Shown piece after piece: positions 24,780-37,899 of a DNA stretch of 64,000 bases. The notes beneath the pieces are model-generated. The model searched no databases, was not told where the DNA came from, and saw only the letters and a program-made list of their open reading frames with translations. Positions within the stretch are counted from its first letter, which is position 1. Each line of letters opens with the position of its first letter. The stretch is from Hirudinaria manillensis (Eukaryota > Annelida > Clitellata > Hirudinida > Hirudinidae). A program made the translations under genes and the position numbers. Location: positions 3,368,501 to 3,432,500 of the forward strand of contig CM067530.1 of assembly GCA_034509925.1 (NCBI GenBank), written 5' to 3'.

Positions 24780-27212
24780 ATTGAATCCTATTGTTCTGGT
24801 TTCGGTGCAATTATTTTGTCAAGTCGTGAGTAAGAGAGAGTCGTCGATGCGTTGCAGATGTTTCTGGATGTTTGTTTGTATTTCTTTGTCTTGTTGTGTA
24901 CGTTCCAATGTATCGTTGTATTGTTCTGAATATATTACCATTACATTCTGTCCTGTAACATCGTATATGTTCTTAATAAGGTTTTTTCTTCTGTAACGTA
25001 TGTCTTAATAAGTTTTGCTTCTATTAAAGTAATAGATCTTTCATGGATAATAATTTCTTTTATAATTATTATTATTATTTCGTGATAATTCTCGGAATTA
25101 CCCAAAAATTAATTTTAAAAAAAATCTGGCGAAACATTATTCAGTCCTGTACCGATGTTCAGTATAGTTTATGAACTCATCCAGCTATTTCTTCCACGCT
25201 CCACTGACCTGGCATTCCGATAACGATCCTCGGAAATTCCAGTGCAATTGATTCAGAATTTCGCTTTCACTTTTCGATGCTCTTCATACTCCTATTATGT
25301 TCTATTTCTTTACTATTATTCTGTCAGTTTTTTTTTAAAGAATTAAACCTTTAATTTATTTATTTCTGACTTATTTCTGATTAAAAATGACTCGAAAATC
25401 ATCTCAAAAACGGCCCAATTTTCGTCCTCACGAGGAGAACAAACAGTTAATTCCAGGCTGCAATTTCCTTGTCACCAGAACAGTCCCATCATGTTTTGTA
25501 TAAAATACGACCGGGTCAAGGTCACAGCTAATAAATTGGAACGACTCGCTACTAAGCGCCCGACTTGCATTATGAGAGCACCGTTCATTATTACCGGGCA
25601 TCGAAACTCGTAAAACTTCATTATTAGTCGAACAAATAACATCCCCTTCAACACCTCCAATCACGGCTTGTGCCATCCATCCGCGGGTCGAACGGCACCC
25701 TCTCTCGGCACTTTTCGCGTCATCCGTCCACCCACCATCTGTCCCCGGGCGGGCGAAGGGCCGGCCGAGTGGGCTGCGGGCAATTCATTTCAAAGTTTAT
25801 TAAGTCTTGTCCGGACAGGATGGGACGATTTTTTTTCTTTTGACAAGCTTGAAATGAGAAACCTGATGAATTATTGGTCACGGCGAAACCGTATGCAGGG
25901 GGACACCTCTTGCGTCCATTCTTTAAAATTTAACAACAAACGAAAAAAATATTATTTTATATTTATTTATGTTATATTTATATTTTGTTTTTAAACTTTG
26001 AGAGAATTTCCCCTTCTTGGGTTGAAGGATAGTCCCTTTTCGCCCTAGAGGAACGCGCGCTGCATTACTTTTGGTCAAACAACGTCTGCTCTTTTTCAGA
26101 CTTCCTTGGAGTAATTTTTTTCTCTTGTTATTTCTGTTTTGTTTTTTTTTTTGTTTTGCCAGCTCGACTTGTTGCTAGACTTTGAGACAAGATTTCAAAA
26201 GTCAAATTTCGTTGCTTTCGGTTTCGCTTTTTCTGGTTTCGATGGGTCCCAATAAATCAAAATGGATATTTGTAGTTCATAGATGTTCCCCATCTTTTCT
26301 GGATGACAGGCGCTGGGTTTTTATATACTTTCGATTACCTCGAATGTCGATGACAAAGCAGGTAATGTGGCTTTAATGATCAGCTTTTCCACTCATCGTC
26401 TGAGCGACGTTTAGTCTACCGAAGGTAATATACCTTTGTATACCTTTACTATCGATGTCGTCGTCTCTTGTCGGGAGAAAAATGGTTTTCAATTTGCCAA
26501 TGGAGCTGGATGTCTCGCTGCAGACTTAGGTGTTTTCTGACGTGATTCACGGTAGATTACCGGCGAATATCTGGAACTCACGTCGTCCGCACGCCGTCGC
26601 AGATCCACGAGAGGCAGACGGAGATGGAAAGCAGACTGGATGAATTATGATCTCGGCCCATTATCTTCTCCTTCTACTCCGGTGAATGAAACTCACTTCC
26701 AGTTGTGAGAGCCGTGCACTCCTGCTGCGATTCTGAAATCACCGACGTCGCCTGAAATCTATTTTCCACCCAGCGTACTCACCTCAGTCTCCCCCCTCAC
26801 CCTAAATGACTCCCCAGTCCTTCCCAATCCAGCTATAGCTTTTTTCAACTAGTAATAACAATCATTTACATTTACATGTTTGATGAAGAGAAGAGGCGTA
26901 TTAATCGATCCATCTGTCCATCCATCCATCCCATCCTGTTTCGTGTTTTCGTGCATTTAATCATCATAGTCATCATCATCATCATCACCGGCAGCAGTTC
27001 GCAGTGTTTTGTGGAACGACGTGTCAGGAAATCAGACAAATTTCTTTGTACTTCACCTCAGAAGGTCTCCAATGAGATGTTGGAGATGTTGATCATAATC
27101 CTATCTCTCCCTCGCTCGGATGGCTTTTGACGACGACGATGACGACGTTGACAAATGTTTGAATGTGGATTGATGATTGAACGAGCGAGTAGATTTGTCG
27201 AATGTATGACTG

Positions 27213-27280
27213 GGTAGGTGGATGGATGGATGGGTAGGTGGATGGATGGATGGATGGATGGATGGATGGATGGATGGAGG
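27213..27280 (+). repeat. (GGAT)n array
   Basis: GGAT units with some GGGT variants in the Meis intron, the same motif as 23337-23420. Confidence 0.9.
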
Positions 27281-27920
27281 GTGGATGGAAGGGCGGACGG
27301 CTGAATGGGTGGATGGACAATGGGAACGGACGGAATGATGTGTCTATCGATCTCTGAATCATCGTTTCTCATTTCAATCTTTGCTTATTTAATGGCAGAA
27401 GAGCTATATGCAACTGGAAGTGATAATTCTGCAGTCCACTCGGCCATAAGAACTTTCTTCATGCCTCAGCGGCCACGGATGATGATTTCGAGCGATTGAA
27501 ACCGAAATTGGTTGACGGTCTTGGTTGATTGACAGTTCGTTCGATTGAAATTACGGTTGAATTTTATCCTCTCTTAAACTGCATCGGGCATTGCACTGCC
27601 GTCCTGTGATTTGAATCGAGTTACTCCAATCTTTTGCTCCGTTTTTCTTTCTTTCTATCTAAATTTCTGAATCCCTCAGAAGTCAAACAAACGCCCTTTT
27701 GGTCCGACCATGGTACCCTGAGGATCCAAATGTGGATTCCTCCACCCCCCTCATTTACACAGTCGATTAATTGGACTCGGCATTTCTAGTTTCTCGCGCG
27801 CTTGTGATACCGACGGTATGCGAACAAAAGACAGAGCTCATAACTCCGTGAATGTAATCTATTCAATCTGATCTTAGATGAGATTCTAATTTAGAAATTG
27901 TCTTTTTAAAACCCACCCAG

Positions 27921-27979
27921 GTTCATCAATGCCAGGCGCCGTATCGTCCAGCCGATGATAGACCAGACTAACAGGACAG
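27921..27979 (+). CDS. MEIS (hth): Meis/Homothorax exon: homeodomain recognition helix end
   Basis: This 59-nt exon lies between CACCCAG and GTTCGT. Its first G completes Trp48. It then encodes FINARRRIVQPMIDQTNRT, matching the end of Meis recognition helix 3 and the highly conserved segment after it (vertebrate Meis has Ser for the Thr after Gln). It ends with one base of a codon. Arg and Asn residues of FINARRR make base-specific contacts with the TGACAG core in known Meis structures. Together with the previous two exons it spans 276 nt, exactly 92 codons, covering the whole homeodomain. Confidence 0.97.
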
Positions 27980-30900
27980 GTTCGTATTCATACGAGAATA
28001 TGTTTTTTTTTTAAATTGTTTTTTAGATTTTTTTATTCAAAGTCTCCGTTGAATGGATTCTTAAAGTTTCAATTATATGCTTCCCTTGACTCCAACAACT
28101 AGCGGTCGGAGTCGGAGATGGATAGTGTGGTATGGAGCAAGACAGGGAGATAATGAGAGAGAATGGGAGAGAATGAGTGAGTGAGAGAGAGAGACAGAGA
28201 GAGAAAGAGATGAAAGCAGATGAAGAGACGTGGCTGAGAATGAGCAGGGCTTTTTATTGAGTTAATTTCATACTTAATTTCTGCCGAGCGATGCGCTGCT
28301 AAGAAATCTATTTTTTACTTCTTCAGCATCCTACGTTCGGAACCTAGGTCAATTATCTTGAAATCGTTTCGCGATTCTTTTTTTTTGTATGTGGGGAGGC
28401 CGGGGATAGAGTAGGATAGGATAGGGCGGGTTAGGGTAGGATGGAGCAGAAGAAAGGAATCCTAAAGAAGCTTCTCCTACGAGAATTTTCGACTGCCCCG
28501 AAAATAAACCACGAAAGTTTTGAATAATTAAGTCGCTTAAATTAAAGACCCTCTTCTGTCCCGGTTAATTGAGCTCCCCAGCCGACCCCAGGAGGGGTAG
28601 GCGCGGTGGGCGGTGGGCCGTGGTCCTCCCTGATAAATAAAACGCCCGAGAAACGGCGTAAAGTCAATTACCGTTTGGCACCCAGGCTGATCGATAGTTC
28701 GGCGATCATGTGTTTTCCGTGATTAAAAAGACGCTTCCGAAAATGCTCTCTCCTTTAAGGGTCCGCTGGAAGCCTGTGCTCGTCGTTGTCGTCGTCGTCA
28801 TCGTTGTAGTTGTAGTCGTCGTCGATGTGATCGTCGTTGTTGTCGTCGTAGTCGTTCTTGTTGTTGCAAGTTATGATCATCTGTCTGCATTATAAATCGT
28901 CGGTGCCAGATGATGACGACGACGATGTTGATGACGATCGTCGTGTCGTCAGTAATTCATTCTTCCTTCTTTTTTTCCAGGACTAATTTGCCATCGTCCC
29001 CATCACTCACTCACTCACTCACTCACTCACTCACTCACTCACTCACTCACTCACTCACTCACTCACTCACTCACTCACTCACTCACTCACTCACTCTCTC
29101 CCGCTCGCTCGCTCGCTCACTCTCTCTTCTCCTTTTTTCCTTCTTCTACTCGAAGGCAATTTATTATATCCGGCGGAGGACATCTCCCGCGGCGATAAAT
29201 AATTCCTAAACGATAATGCACAGGGCCCTCATTAGCGACCGAAGTGGCCAGAAAATTATGGCTCTTCTCGGAAAGCATGTGTCGTCTGCACACCCACCCA
29301 TCCACTTACCCATCCTTTCTTCTCTCACAGCCGGGCTTGTAGCGGTCGGAGTTCGAAACCCGACCCGGCCTAAGCCAATTAGGATAGTCTGGGGAGCGAT
29401 CGGCAGACGATTAAGAGCAACGTGCCAGAGGTGTGTGGCCGAAGGTTGGCCGGTGTTGTGCCTCTGGTGGCTTGGCCCACACTGATCTTAGCAGCCACGG
29501 CCATGCAGTTCCCGTCCCCATGCCTTGCCCCTAGCTTACCGATAAAATCGACAAACGCTGACGAACGCGTGCTCCGAAAAAAAGCTTAATTTAATTTCCA
29601 TCGATTATTTCGGACGCGGTGTTTTTTTTTAAATGGGAATGGGTGGGGAGTTGAGATTCTTGAGGAAAAAAGTAAATAAAAGAGTAAACGAATAAAATTA
29701 TAAAATAAAAAAAAAATGGACGGACGTTCATAGTTTTCCAAGGAAGACATCAGTCAGGGACGTGCCGATATCCTTCCAACTGGCGTTCGTTGGCAGCTCT
29801 GCTGGTCTTGGCCCAAGTGCAAGTTTCCATCGTTCGTTAACGATGACTTGCGACCGCCTTACACTCGTCTAAACGCTTTCGAAGTCCAATATTAATATCA
29901 CTCGAGCCAAGCGTTCTCGGACCAAATTCTCTCTTCCATTCCCGTCCGTGTGCGTGTCTCTTTCTTTCCAGTCACTTTTCAGCCAGGCCAATCACTCCAG
30001 AAGGAGTGGTTGGTTTTCCGGAGTGAGCAATCAATCAATCAATTATGCTCAACTCGGTTGTTTGGACGAGCAATAGGGAAAAATCGCGGCTCAGCATTAT
30101 TAGGCGTCCAGATTCTATTTTAAAAGTTCGCAATCGAGACTGAGACATCAGCCACTGCAGATGCCCTGGCACGCTTTCCGGGCAGCTTATTAATTGGCCG
30201 GAATCTCAAGAGCCTCCCTATGGTCCATCAAACTCCCCCTCCAAAGACAAGGGGTCGGTCCCGGTGAGCGGACGTTGGCCGAATATGGATGGTGGCCCGT
30301 CGGAGAAGCGGACGGGAAGCAGGAAGGAGATTTACGACCGCTGGAAAACAGATGCTCGGCCGAGATCGCGACATCCAATAGAGGACATATTGTCCTCAAA
30401 AATAACGATAATGGTCGCTCCGACTTGCGCATATGTTTGGCTCGGACGGAGCCCATAAAATAGGAGCCTGTCATAGGGACAGTCGCAGGACTTTTGTTTG
30501 CGATGTCCAGCCATGCGTTCCTTCCTGTGGGAATTTATCAAGTCCCGGTCCTGGTGTCAGGTTCCTGTCCGCTTGCGTAGCCGGCTGCAGAAGAGGGGTG
30601 ATGGTGGACGAGAGATGGAGGTGGAAGGATGGAGAGAGAAAGAGAGAGGAGAGGAGGGGTTGGGGGGATGGGAAAGGGGTCTTCTCCACCGACTCTTTCT
30701 CGTGCCATCAATATTCCTTCTTTACGAGGTCTTAATTTGTTGATTGCTTAAAAGGGGATTTATAGGCTTTTGAAATTCTTCTTTCGTGTTGGTTTTAATT
30801 CTCGAGTTTTTCTGTTTCAACGGTAGGTGGCGGAGTTAGGTGGTATGGTGGATGAAGGTGGGTCTGCAGATTCGTTCACGGAATGTTCTCGGGAGCTCTC

Positions 30901-32474
30901 GGATGCTCAATTGCGTTTTTAGAAAGTTTTCTCTTACATCGGCATTAGGGATAGTTGAGTTAAGTTAAGACGATTCATCAAGACGATGTCTACACGGAAG
31001 TGCACTGCTAACAACGACAGAGACCATGACGTCGACGATGACGACGACGATGATGGTGATGGTGATGACGACTACGACGAGGATGAACAAGCACTCCAGT
31101 GGAACTGTTATGCAAACGGCTCTACGGCCTTGCGGATTAAGAAGGGTACGACTAATGGGCAATGGGATCATCGTCTCAGTCGGAGACTATTAAGAACAGG
31201 CGACCGACATATGGTCCTAGGTTTTTGAAGTTCTGCATCTTGAGGAAGGAATCATCACAATCATCATCATCATCGTCGTCATCAATATCGTTGATTAATC
31301 GCATTTAGTGCCAGGTTAATCCATATCGCCGATGGATCGATCTGTAATTTCAACATTCGAATCGTGGAGATTTTAATCGCTTTGGAGGGTTTCCGGATTA
31401 TTCCGGATGTTTTTTTTAAACTTGCAAATCATGCTTTCTTTCGAAAAGCACGACGACTCAAGGCAGTTTGAGACCAAAATCGAAAGAAAAATCGTTTTAA
31501 TTAAAAGACCAAAAGTTCAATGAAATAAAAATGCTTTTTTTCTATCAAGAATTGTGATCAGTTTCTCTTCTGTGGTCGAATAAACTTAATAATGACATTC
31601 CTCGAAAAACAAGTCTTGCTATTTACGTGGCTTTGTCCAACTCTAGATTTACCTAGATGTCAGAATTTGTCAGTACGTCTGGATATCTTTTCCTGTTTGT
31701 CCCAATGTGCGTTTGAGAAACCAGAGTTTTTCTCAAGTGCCCTTTGTATCGTGGCTCTGTTTTGTCTCCGGCAGCAACATGCCTGAGGACTTTAATCTTT
31801 GATTATTGTTTTCAAAGTCACTCTACGAAACCAGATCCGAGCTGAAAATAACAGTAATTTCTTCCTCTCTCCACCCCTTTTTGGTTAGTCCGAACTGGAT
31901 TAACAACTCGATTGAAAATGAATCTGATAGATTTCGAATCAATCAGACTTCGTAAAGTCATTATAGTCAATCAATGTTTTTGACGATATTACAACTGCTA
32001 TAAGCATTTTTTATTGCAATCTGGCATAGTAATTACTCCAGAATTTACCATATGGACAATTGCTAGACCCTTTTCGCTGAACTTGCATGTTATTTAACGG
32101 CGGTTTTAGTCTGGCACGTCTCAAAGTGTCTCGTCTGCTAATTGGGGAGAAAGAAGTTGCCGTCAAGTTTTGATCGGGGCCTTCATATTTTATCGGAGAT
32201 GTGATTTATTGAGACGTCCTAGTGAGGAAAACAAGATTGGACAATGTTTAGTGATTTGGCTAAAGCCTTGTAGGAGGTCCGCCTTTCTTTTATGTGTAAA
32301 TACATTTTTGTACATTTTCAGTCATAATTTAATACTGTCTTAATATCGTCTTTAAAATTATTATTATTATTATTATTATTATTATTGTTATTATTATTGC
32401 AAATGCATTAAACAGTGATTGAATTGATTGAAATGTTCTGACGATTAACGATTGCTTTGATTGAAATTTTGCAG
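27980..32474 (+). other. Meis intron (about 4.5 kb)
   Basis: The intron is bounded by GTTCGT and TTTTGCAG. It contains GA-rich sequence at 28140-28210, GTC/GTT repeats at 28775-28870, the (TCAC)n array at 29003-29096 and an (ATT)n run at 32359-32390. Low-repeat, mixed-composition blocks at about 29320-29560 and 30130-30580 stand out as candidate regulatory DNA. No embedded gene is recognised. Confidence 0.75.
29003..29096 (+). repeat. (TCAC)n tetranucleotide array
   Basis: About 23 perfect copies of CACT/TCAC, the reverse complement of the GTGA motif at 12099-12344. It lies in the intron just after the last homeodomain exon. Confidence 0.98.
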
Positions 32475-32540
32475 CAGTTCCGGGCGAATTCGGACAGGAA
32501 GGTTTCATAGACGGAATGGGAATTCCAAGGCCACCTCCTG
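32475..32540 (+). CDS. MEIS (hth): Meis/Homothorax exon: post-homeodomain segment
   Basis: This 66-nt exon follows TTTTGCAG and ends before GTTTGA, a weak donor. Its first two bases complete the Ala codon opened at 27979. It encodes AVPGEFGQEGFIDGMGIPRP and then PP. The AV start and the Gly-rich run align loosely with the vertebrate Meis segment after the homeodomain. Because it starts with two codon bases, it also joins in frame to the exon ending at 8531, which matters for possible homeodomain-less isoforms. Confidence 0.85.
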
Positions 32541-32962
32541 GTTTGAATTTTAAAAATATATATTTTTATTAAAACTAATGAATTAATTATAAATTAATAA
32601 TAATTATAAAATAATCATAATAATAATTATTATTATTATTATTATTTCACTTTAACTTCTAATGTTTACGCTGTGAGTGCAAATTGGTTAGAAAACCTTC
32701 AAACGTGAAGTGACGATGTCATGAAAGTAAAATTTAAAAAAAAATGAGGCAAAACATCAAAAGGAGACTCGAATCTGTAGTTGAGGACCGAAAGATTTTT
32801 CAGATGCCTTCGAAGGGGATGATTCTGAGTCGTTGAGTGCTCAGTTTGTGGGTAGCGGGTGCTACTAGGTGCATCTCACTTTGCCTGTGATTTTTTTCGT
32901 ATGTCGGTGTCGTTATTATTCGCAGTTATATTATTCATAAATATTTAATAATTATGATAACC

Positions 32963-32995
<33 letters not shown>

Positions 32996-33131
32996 TATTT
33001 GCATAATTCGTAATTTGGAAAAAATTTATTCCTACCTAGTCGATAACAGATTCGCACAATAAAGTTAAATATAGCACGTTTCCAAACGATAACAAGCCCT
33101 CAATTGACCCTCAATGTTTGAACATTTTCAG

Positions 33132-33310
33132 GCATGCCCCCGTTGGCTGGCGGACCGGACATGTTCAATTCGGCAGTACCCTCGCCGTACTACCCCAGCA
33201 TGCCCCTAAGACCGACCCCGGGCCTGTTCTTTCCCCCCCATACCTATCATCCCTCGATGCTGATGGCTCACGCGGGCTCCATGGGCCCCTCGTCTGTAAC
33301 GCCGTTCTGA
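33132..33310 (+). CDS. MEIS (hth): Meis/Homothorax terminal coding exon
   Basis: The exon follows ATTTTCAG and completes a Gly codon. It encodes a Pro/Met-rich C-terminus (MPPLAGGPDMFNSAVPSPYY, then PSMPLRPTPGLFFPPHTYHP and a short Ser/Gly tail) ending SSVTPF before TGA at 33308. Such Pro/Tyr-rich tails act as transactivation regions in Meis proteins. All six exons in the window agree in phase and together give 218 residues and a stop. The 3' UTR starts at 33311; its end is not clear. Alternative C-terminal exons, known in vertebrate Meis genes, were not seen. Confidence 0.9.
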
Positions 33311-33511
33311 TTTCTTTCGTCTATTTGATCGCATTACCCCACACAAGGACCCCACGCAAGGATACACGCGCGCGCACACACACACTCGCGCGCGCGCCAA
33401 AAAAATCTTAAGTTCTCAACTTTGTCTTTAGCGTGTGACTCGTGCGTAACGATGTAATTGTGATTCTGGTTACCGTCGTCGATGGTGATGATGATGCTGA
33501 TGACCATGTTG

Positions 33512-33542
<31 letters not shown>

Positions 33543-36500
33543 CGTATATCGTCGTCATCGTCGTCTTGATTGCCTCGTTTCTCTGGAAAAGCCAGTCGGA
33601 ATTCTGAAACTTCAATCCAGCTCAAGTGCACCAGTCAGCCACAAAGTCAACCACCTACCAACCGCCTACCAACCACCTGTCAACCACCTACCAACCACCT
33701 ACCAACCACCTGTCAACTTAAAGACCTCGAGTTTCGAATGAAGACAGTTTGGTCCTTCAAACCTCTAAAAAGTGCGGCAGTCGAAGCTGGAAATAGGAAA
33801 CACTGACTTGTACATAGCCGTTACTGACTCTTGATAACAATGATGATGATGATAATGATAACGGTTGACTCTCGATAACAATGAAGATGATGATAATGAT
33901 AACGGTTGTGATGATGATGATGAGGATGATGATGGTGGGGATGATGACGATGATAACGACGACGTGGGTTTTAACTTTGGAAGGGTTGAACGAAAATTGG
34001 CTCGCTCGATTAATTTTCAATCAATAACGATTTTAATTGACCCATAATTGATCCTTAATTGCATCCACTCCTAACGAGGCAACCAGGTGTGACTTGAATA
34101 TCGCTCGCCGGCGTCAGTTTCTGTTGCGCCCGTAGTTCACTTTTAAATCCCGTATATATATACATATATATACATATATAATTATTATTATTGTTGTTCT
34201 TGTTGTTGTTGTTATTATTATTATTATTTATTATTATTATTACCTTAATAAAATATGGTAGTATGTTCAAAGAATTTCAAATTTGGTCGGTGTCGTCTTG
34301 TAATGTTGTGAAGCGGTTTTTTTAATGACGTAACTTGAGGTCACCTGATGATGCTGACGATGATGATGAAGATGATGATATTGATATTGTAATAACAATG
34401 CCAGTACCGCCACCACTATCACCACCATCGTCGTCGTCATCATCATCTCCATCAACATCATCATCATCATCCTTTTCCAAGTGTTTGGTAAACCATGGTA
34501 AATCGTTATTATAACAATTAATGTCACGAAGCTCATTGGACTTTGAAGCAGTTCACGTACTTTTGTACATATTTTGTCGTTGAGGTTGTCTTTTGGCGTT
34601 GCTACGTGAATAATTATTTTATAACAATATCAATAATAATAATGATAATATTTACAATAATAATATTAATAATATTAATAATTATATTGACGATAATAAT
34701 GATGGTGGTATTATTATTGTTATTATTAATGTTAATTTTATTATTTTTGTTTAATCATGTTGTTGTTTGAATCAATTGTTGTTATCATTATCTTTTTTTG
34801 GAAAACTGTTTATCATTAGCTCACTGGATGGTCGTTGGAGTGTATAGATTATTTAATGGAATGATTGAGAGTGAGTGAGTGAGTGAGTGAGTGAGTGAGT
34901 GAGTGAGTGAGTGAGTGAGTGAGTGAGTGAGTGAGTGAGTGAGTGAGTGAGTGAGTGAGTGAGTGAGTGAGTGAGTGAGTGAGTGAGTGAGTGAGTGAGT
35001 GAGTGAGTGAGTGAGTGAGTGAGTGAGTGAGTGAGTGAGTGAGTGAGTGAGTGAGTGATTCCTGACCCGGGGAAGAAAGAAATGTTACTCCGATGCATCA
35101 ACATCACAGCACAACTAACAACGTTGAGGTTAATATTATTTAAGAAAACAAGCAGGCTGTGATCGTAAGCTGGGGCAGGGACCAGCATAACAAACATAAT
35201 AATGTCACAAACAAACATAACAATAATAAAGAAAAATAATGATATTATTATTATAATAAAATAATATAACTATAAAATTAGTGGAAATTAAAACAATTGA
35301 ACATTTAATTCACGTCTCATGCAATTCACCGCGATAGGTAAACAATTCAAGGAACAGTTACATAATATCACATAGTATTATAATAATCAATTATAAACTC
35401 GTATGGTCGCAAGTATAATGATCATAATTTAGTTTTATGAGCGGAGCGTCATGTGAAATTCGTCCACCAACAATGGATTGATTGAACAGCCGAGAACAGG
35501 CATCAATCCACCCCAATCGCTATAGACGATTATTGAGCGGGAGCAGACGACATGACGGGGTCAAGACCTCATAACCTTTTCGATCGTGTGAACGGGGGCT
35601 GATAAATCTGACCCCAAACGGATCGCAATATGGCAATAGCTGAGCGGATGGACTGGCGTTTTGTTTTTGATGAATTCTCTCGCTGGAGGGACGAATGCGG
35701 GCCGTTGTTACCCGCCATGGCTGGCCCTATGAGGTCTCCAACTTGAGAGCAGGGTGAGTTAGTACGGTTTTCTTGGGGGGACCAAAAGACCCCTTGGATT
35801 AGCGCGCTAAAATAAACTACGTGGTGTTTTTTACATTTCGCTTTTAGAGAGGCGATTATTCTTTGTGTTTAGGCGAAGAAATCAATAAGTCAATCAGGAC
35901 AGAAGTAATGAGATGCTTAATTGGCTTCGTTCGAATACTTCACGCATGACTGATCGTATCCCGGCATGCATGGATGACTGTGCATTCGTCTCAGATCACG
36001 AGTGTTGCGTTACGATGGTTGTAGTATATTGTAAGTAATGAATAAAGCCGTTTATGGTTGCAGTAACTAGCAACATCAACAACAACATTACTATTAAAGA
36101 AAAATAAACAAACGTAACAAATTAGTTCATCCATTTACAATTCAGCGTAACGTTTGTAACCCTTTACGACTTCGTCGTCGTCGTCATCATCATTCATCCG
36201 TTATCATCCATCAAATGTCTTGCTTAAAATCTTTAAATCCTTAGAATCAAGTCCCCTTCTTGTGACGAACGTCAAAAAGTTGTTGTGAACGTTGTGCAAA
36301 TCATCGGCTCAAAGTTAGAAATTATTCTTATCAATAAACGACAAAAACAACTGCCAACTTGGTCACCAACAATAGCTACAACGTTCTTTATACCAACAAC
36401 ACCATCACTACCATTACCACTAACAACAACAACAACACCTTAAACATCTCCGACTAGAAACTAAGATATTCACAAATTCCACTTTGACTGCTTACTTGTT

Positions 36501-37899
36501 GTTCATCGTTGTTGACGACCGCAAGTCACGCCAACATGGAATCGCATCAACTTCTCCGAGACTTACTTATCTGCTGCTAGCGTTTTGCGAGCTCATTTTT
36601 CCAGGCGAAGAGGGCGCTTTTGGTTTTCGAGAGGGGATAGGCAGGTGACTGGGCGGGTGGATCAGTGGCAGGGGAAAATGAAAAGCCCCGCTCAGGATCC
36701 GGAACGGAAGGAAGTTTTGGGATTTGATTTTTAAATTGTCGATTAGTTTGCAAATTAATATCTCGAAGTTGATCGAATATCCATTTATTTCATTTTGATT
36801 TTCTGAGAGAAAAAAATCAAACAACGTCAAATTCCAATAGCAGTAAAATGTTCCAAGTGAAAATCGACAAATTTAAAATTTCAAACACAACACAATCACA
36901 ACACGTTAAGACTGTAACAAAGAGCAGAGAAAAAGAAAGTCGCAATTCCTCAGAAAACAGACAACGATGACCTCAACGAACCCTAGGGGGGTTAGGGGAT
37001 AGGTGGGGTGGAAAGCTGAGAGGGTGAATCCCTACACCATGCTTAGCACAGTTCAGGGGGCAGCTAAGCCCCCCGTCATAAATCCGGCAGGGTAGTGAAG
37101 CGTGAACGAAGCAGAACCAATAAACGTCTTATAAACCATGAAAAACGGCCTCAGCCTGCCAACACCCACACCGCGTCCAGTCGACCGTGAAGACGCATTT
37201 GAATAAATTATGCGATCGGAAAGCAATGGTTACGCTTGAAATGAAAGTCGTGACGTAAAGAGGTTTGTACCGATGTCATCGAGAGGTGAATGCAAGTTAA
37301 AGGTTATTGTAGGTTGCTGTATTGGTGACGAAGCCGTCAGACTAATGTTTAATGGTTTATAATGTTTAAATATATTGTCTAAATGTTGTTGTTATTGTTG
37401 TGAGTTATATTTGAAGAAATAAATAAATTTATTTTTAAGAAATGTCGGCCATGTTTGAAAGTGTTTCATAACCTGGTGACTGAAATTAAAAATGCGAGAT
37501 CGGCCATCTTTTTTTTTGCCTCCGATAGCCTAGCGATTAAACTGAAAATACATTTTTAATTTTTTTTTTATTTATTTACGTTTTATTCCTTTGAAGAAAA
37601 TGACGTCATCGCAAAGATACTAAATACCATCTATTTATTTATTAATTATGACGAAAATTATGTTTAAGATATTTTTCAGAAAAATATTCTGCAATTTAAA
37701 ATAAATACACGAGGATTTCCAAACGACAGGAAGGATTGTTTTAGGGGAAAAAAGAAATGAAATTTTATTAAATTCCAAATTTAACGTAAAAAAATAAACA
37801 TATCACATCGTCATCATCACCAACAACGTCAAAACGTTGAAATCGAACTGCAGTTACAACATTATAATCAATTAAAAACACCACGATCATCATCATCAC
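33311..37899. other. Meis 3' flank and intergenic region
   Basis: No gene is recognised in these 4.6 kb. Features seen are a CA/CG-rich patch (33370-33400), GAT repeats (33482-33543), a 12-bp minisatellite based on CCACCTACCAAC (33650-33720), a 42-bp tandem duplication (33825-33910), TATATA and ATT runs near 34155-34240, the (GTGA)n array at 34869-35058, and AT-rich sequence. The Meis 3' UTR should occupy the first part. A run of mixed sequence at 35430-35800 is repeat-poor. Confidence 0.7.
34869..35058 (+). repeat. (GTGA)n tetranucleotide array
   Basis: About 47 perfect GTGA units, the same motif and orientation as 12099-12344, downstream of the Meis stop codon. The minus-strand ORF across it (Leu-Thr-His-Ser repeats) is a by-product. 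Confidence 0.98.

Larger units (their letters stand above)
22073..27920 (+). other. Meis intron (about 5.8 kb) at homeodomain Trp48
   Basis: The intron is bounded by GTGAGT and CACCCAG. It holds a GAT-rich tandem duplication near 22121-22200 (period about 43 bp), the GAAT/GAGT/GGAT arrays at 22946-23420, GATGAC repeats at 23530-23703 and 24060-24210, a short 22-bp repeat with AGGTCA sites at 24700-24779, and a GGAT array at 27213-27280. No embedded gene is recognised. Confidence 0.75.

Noticed and set aside
29335-29400. Possible tRNA B box (GTTCGAAACC)
   Set aside because: No matching A box upstream and no cloverleaf could be drawn; the match is short.
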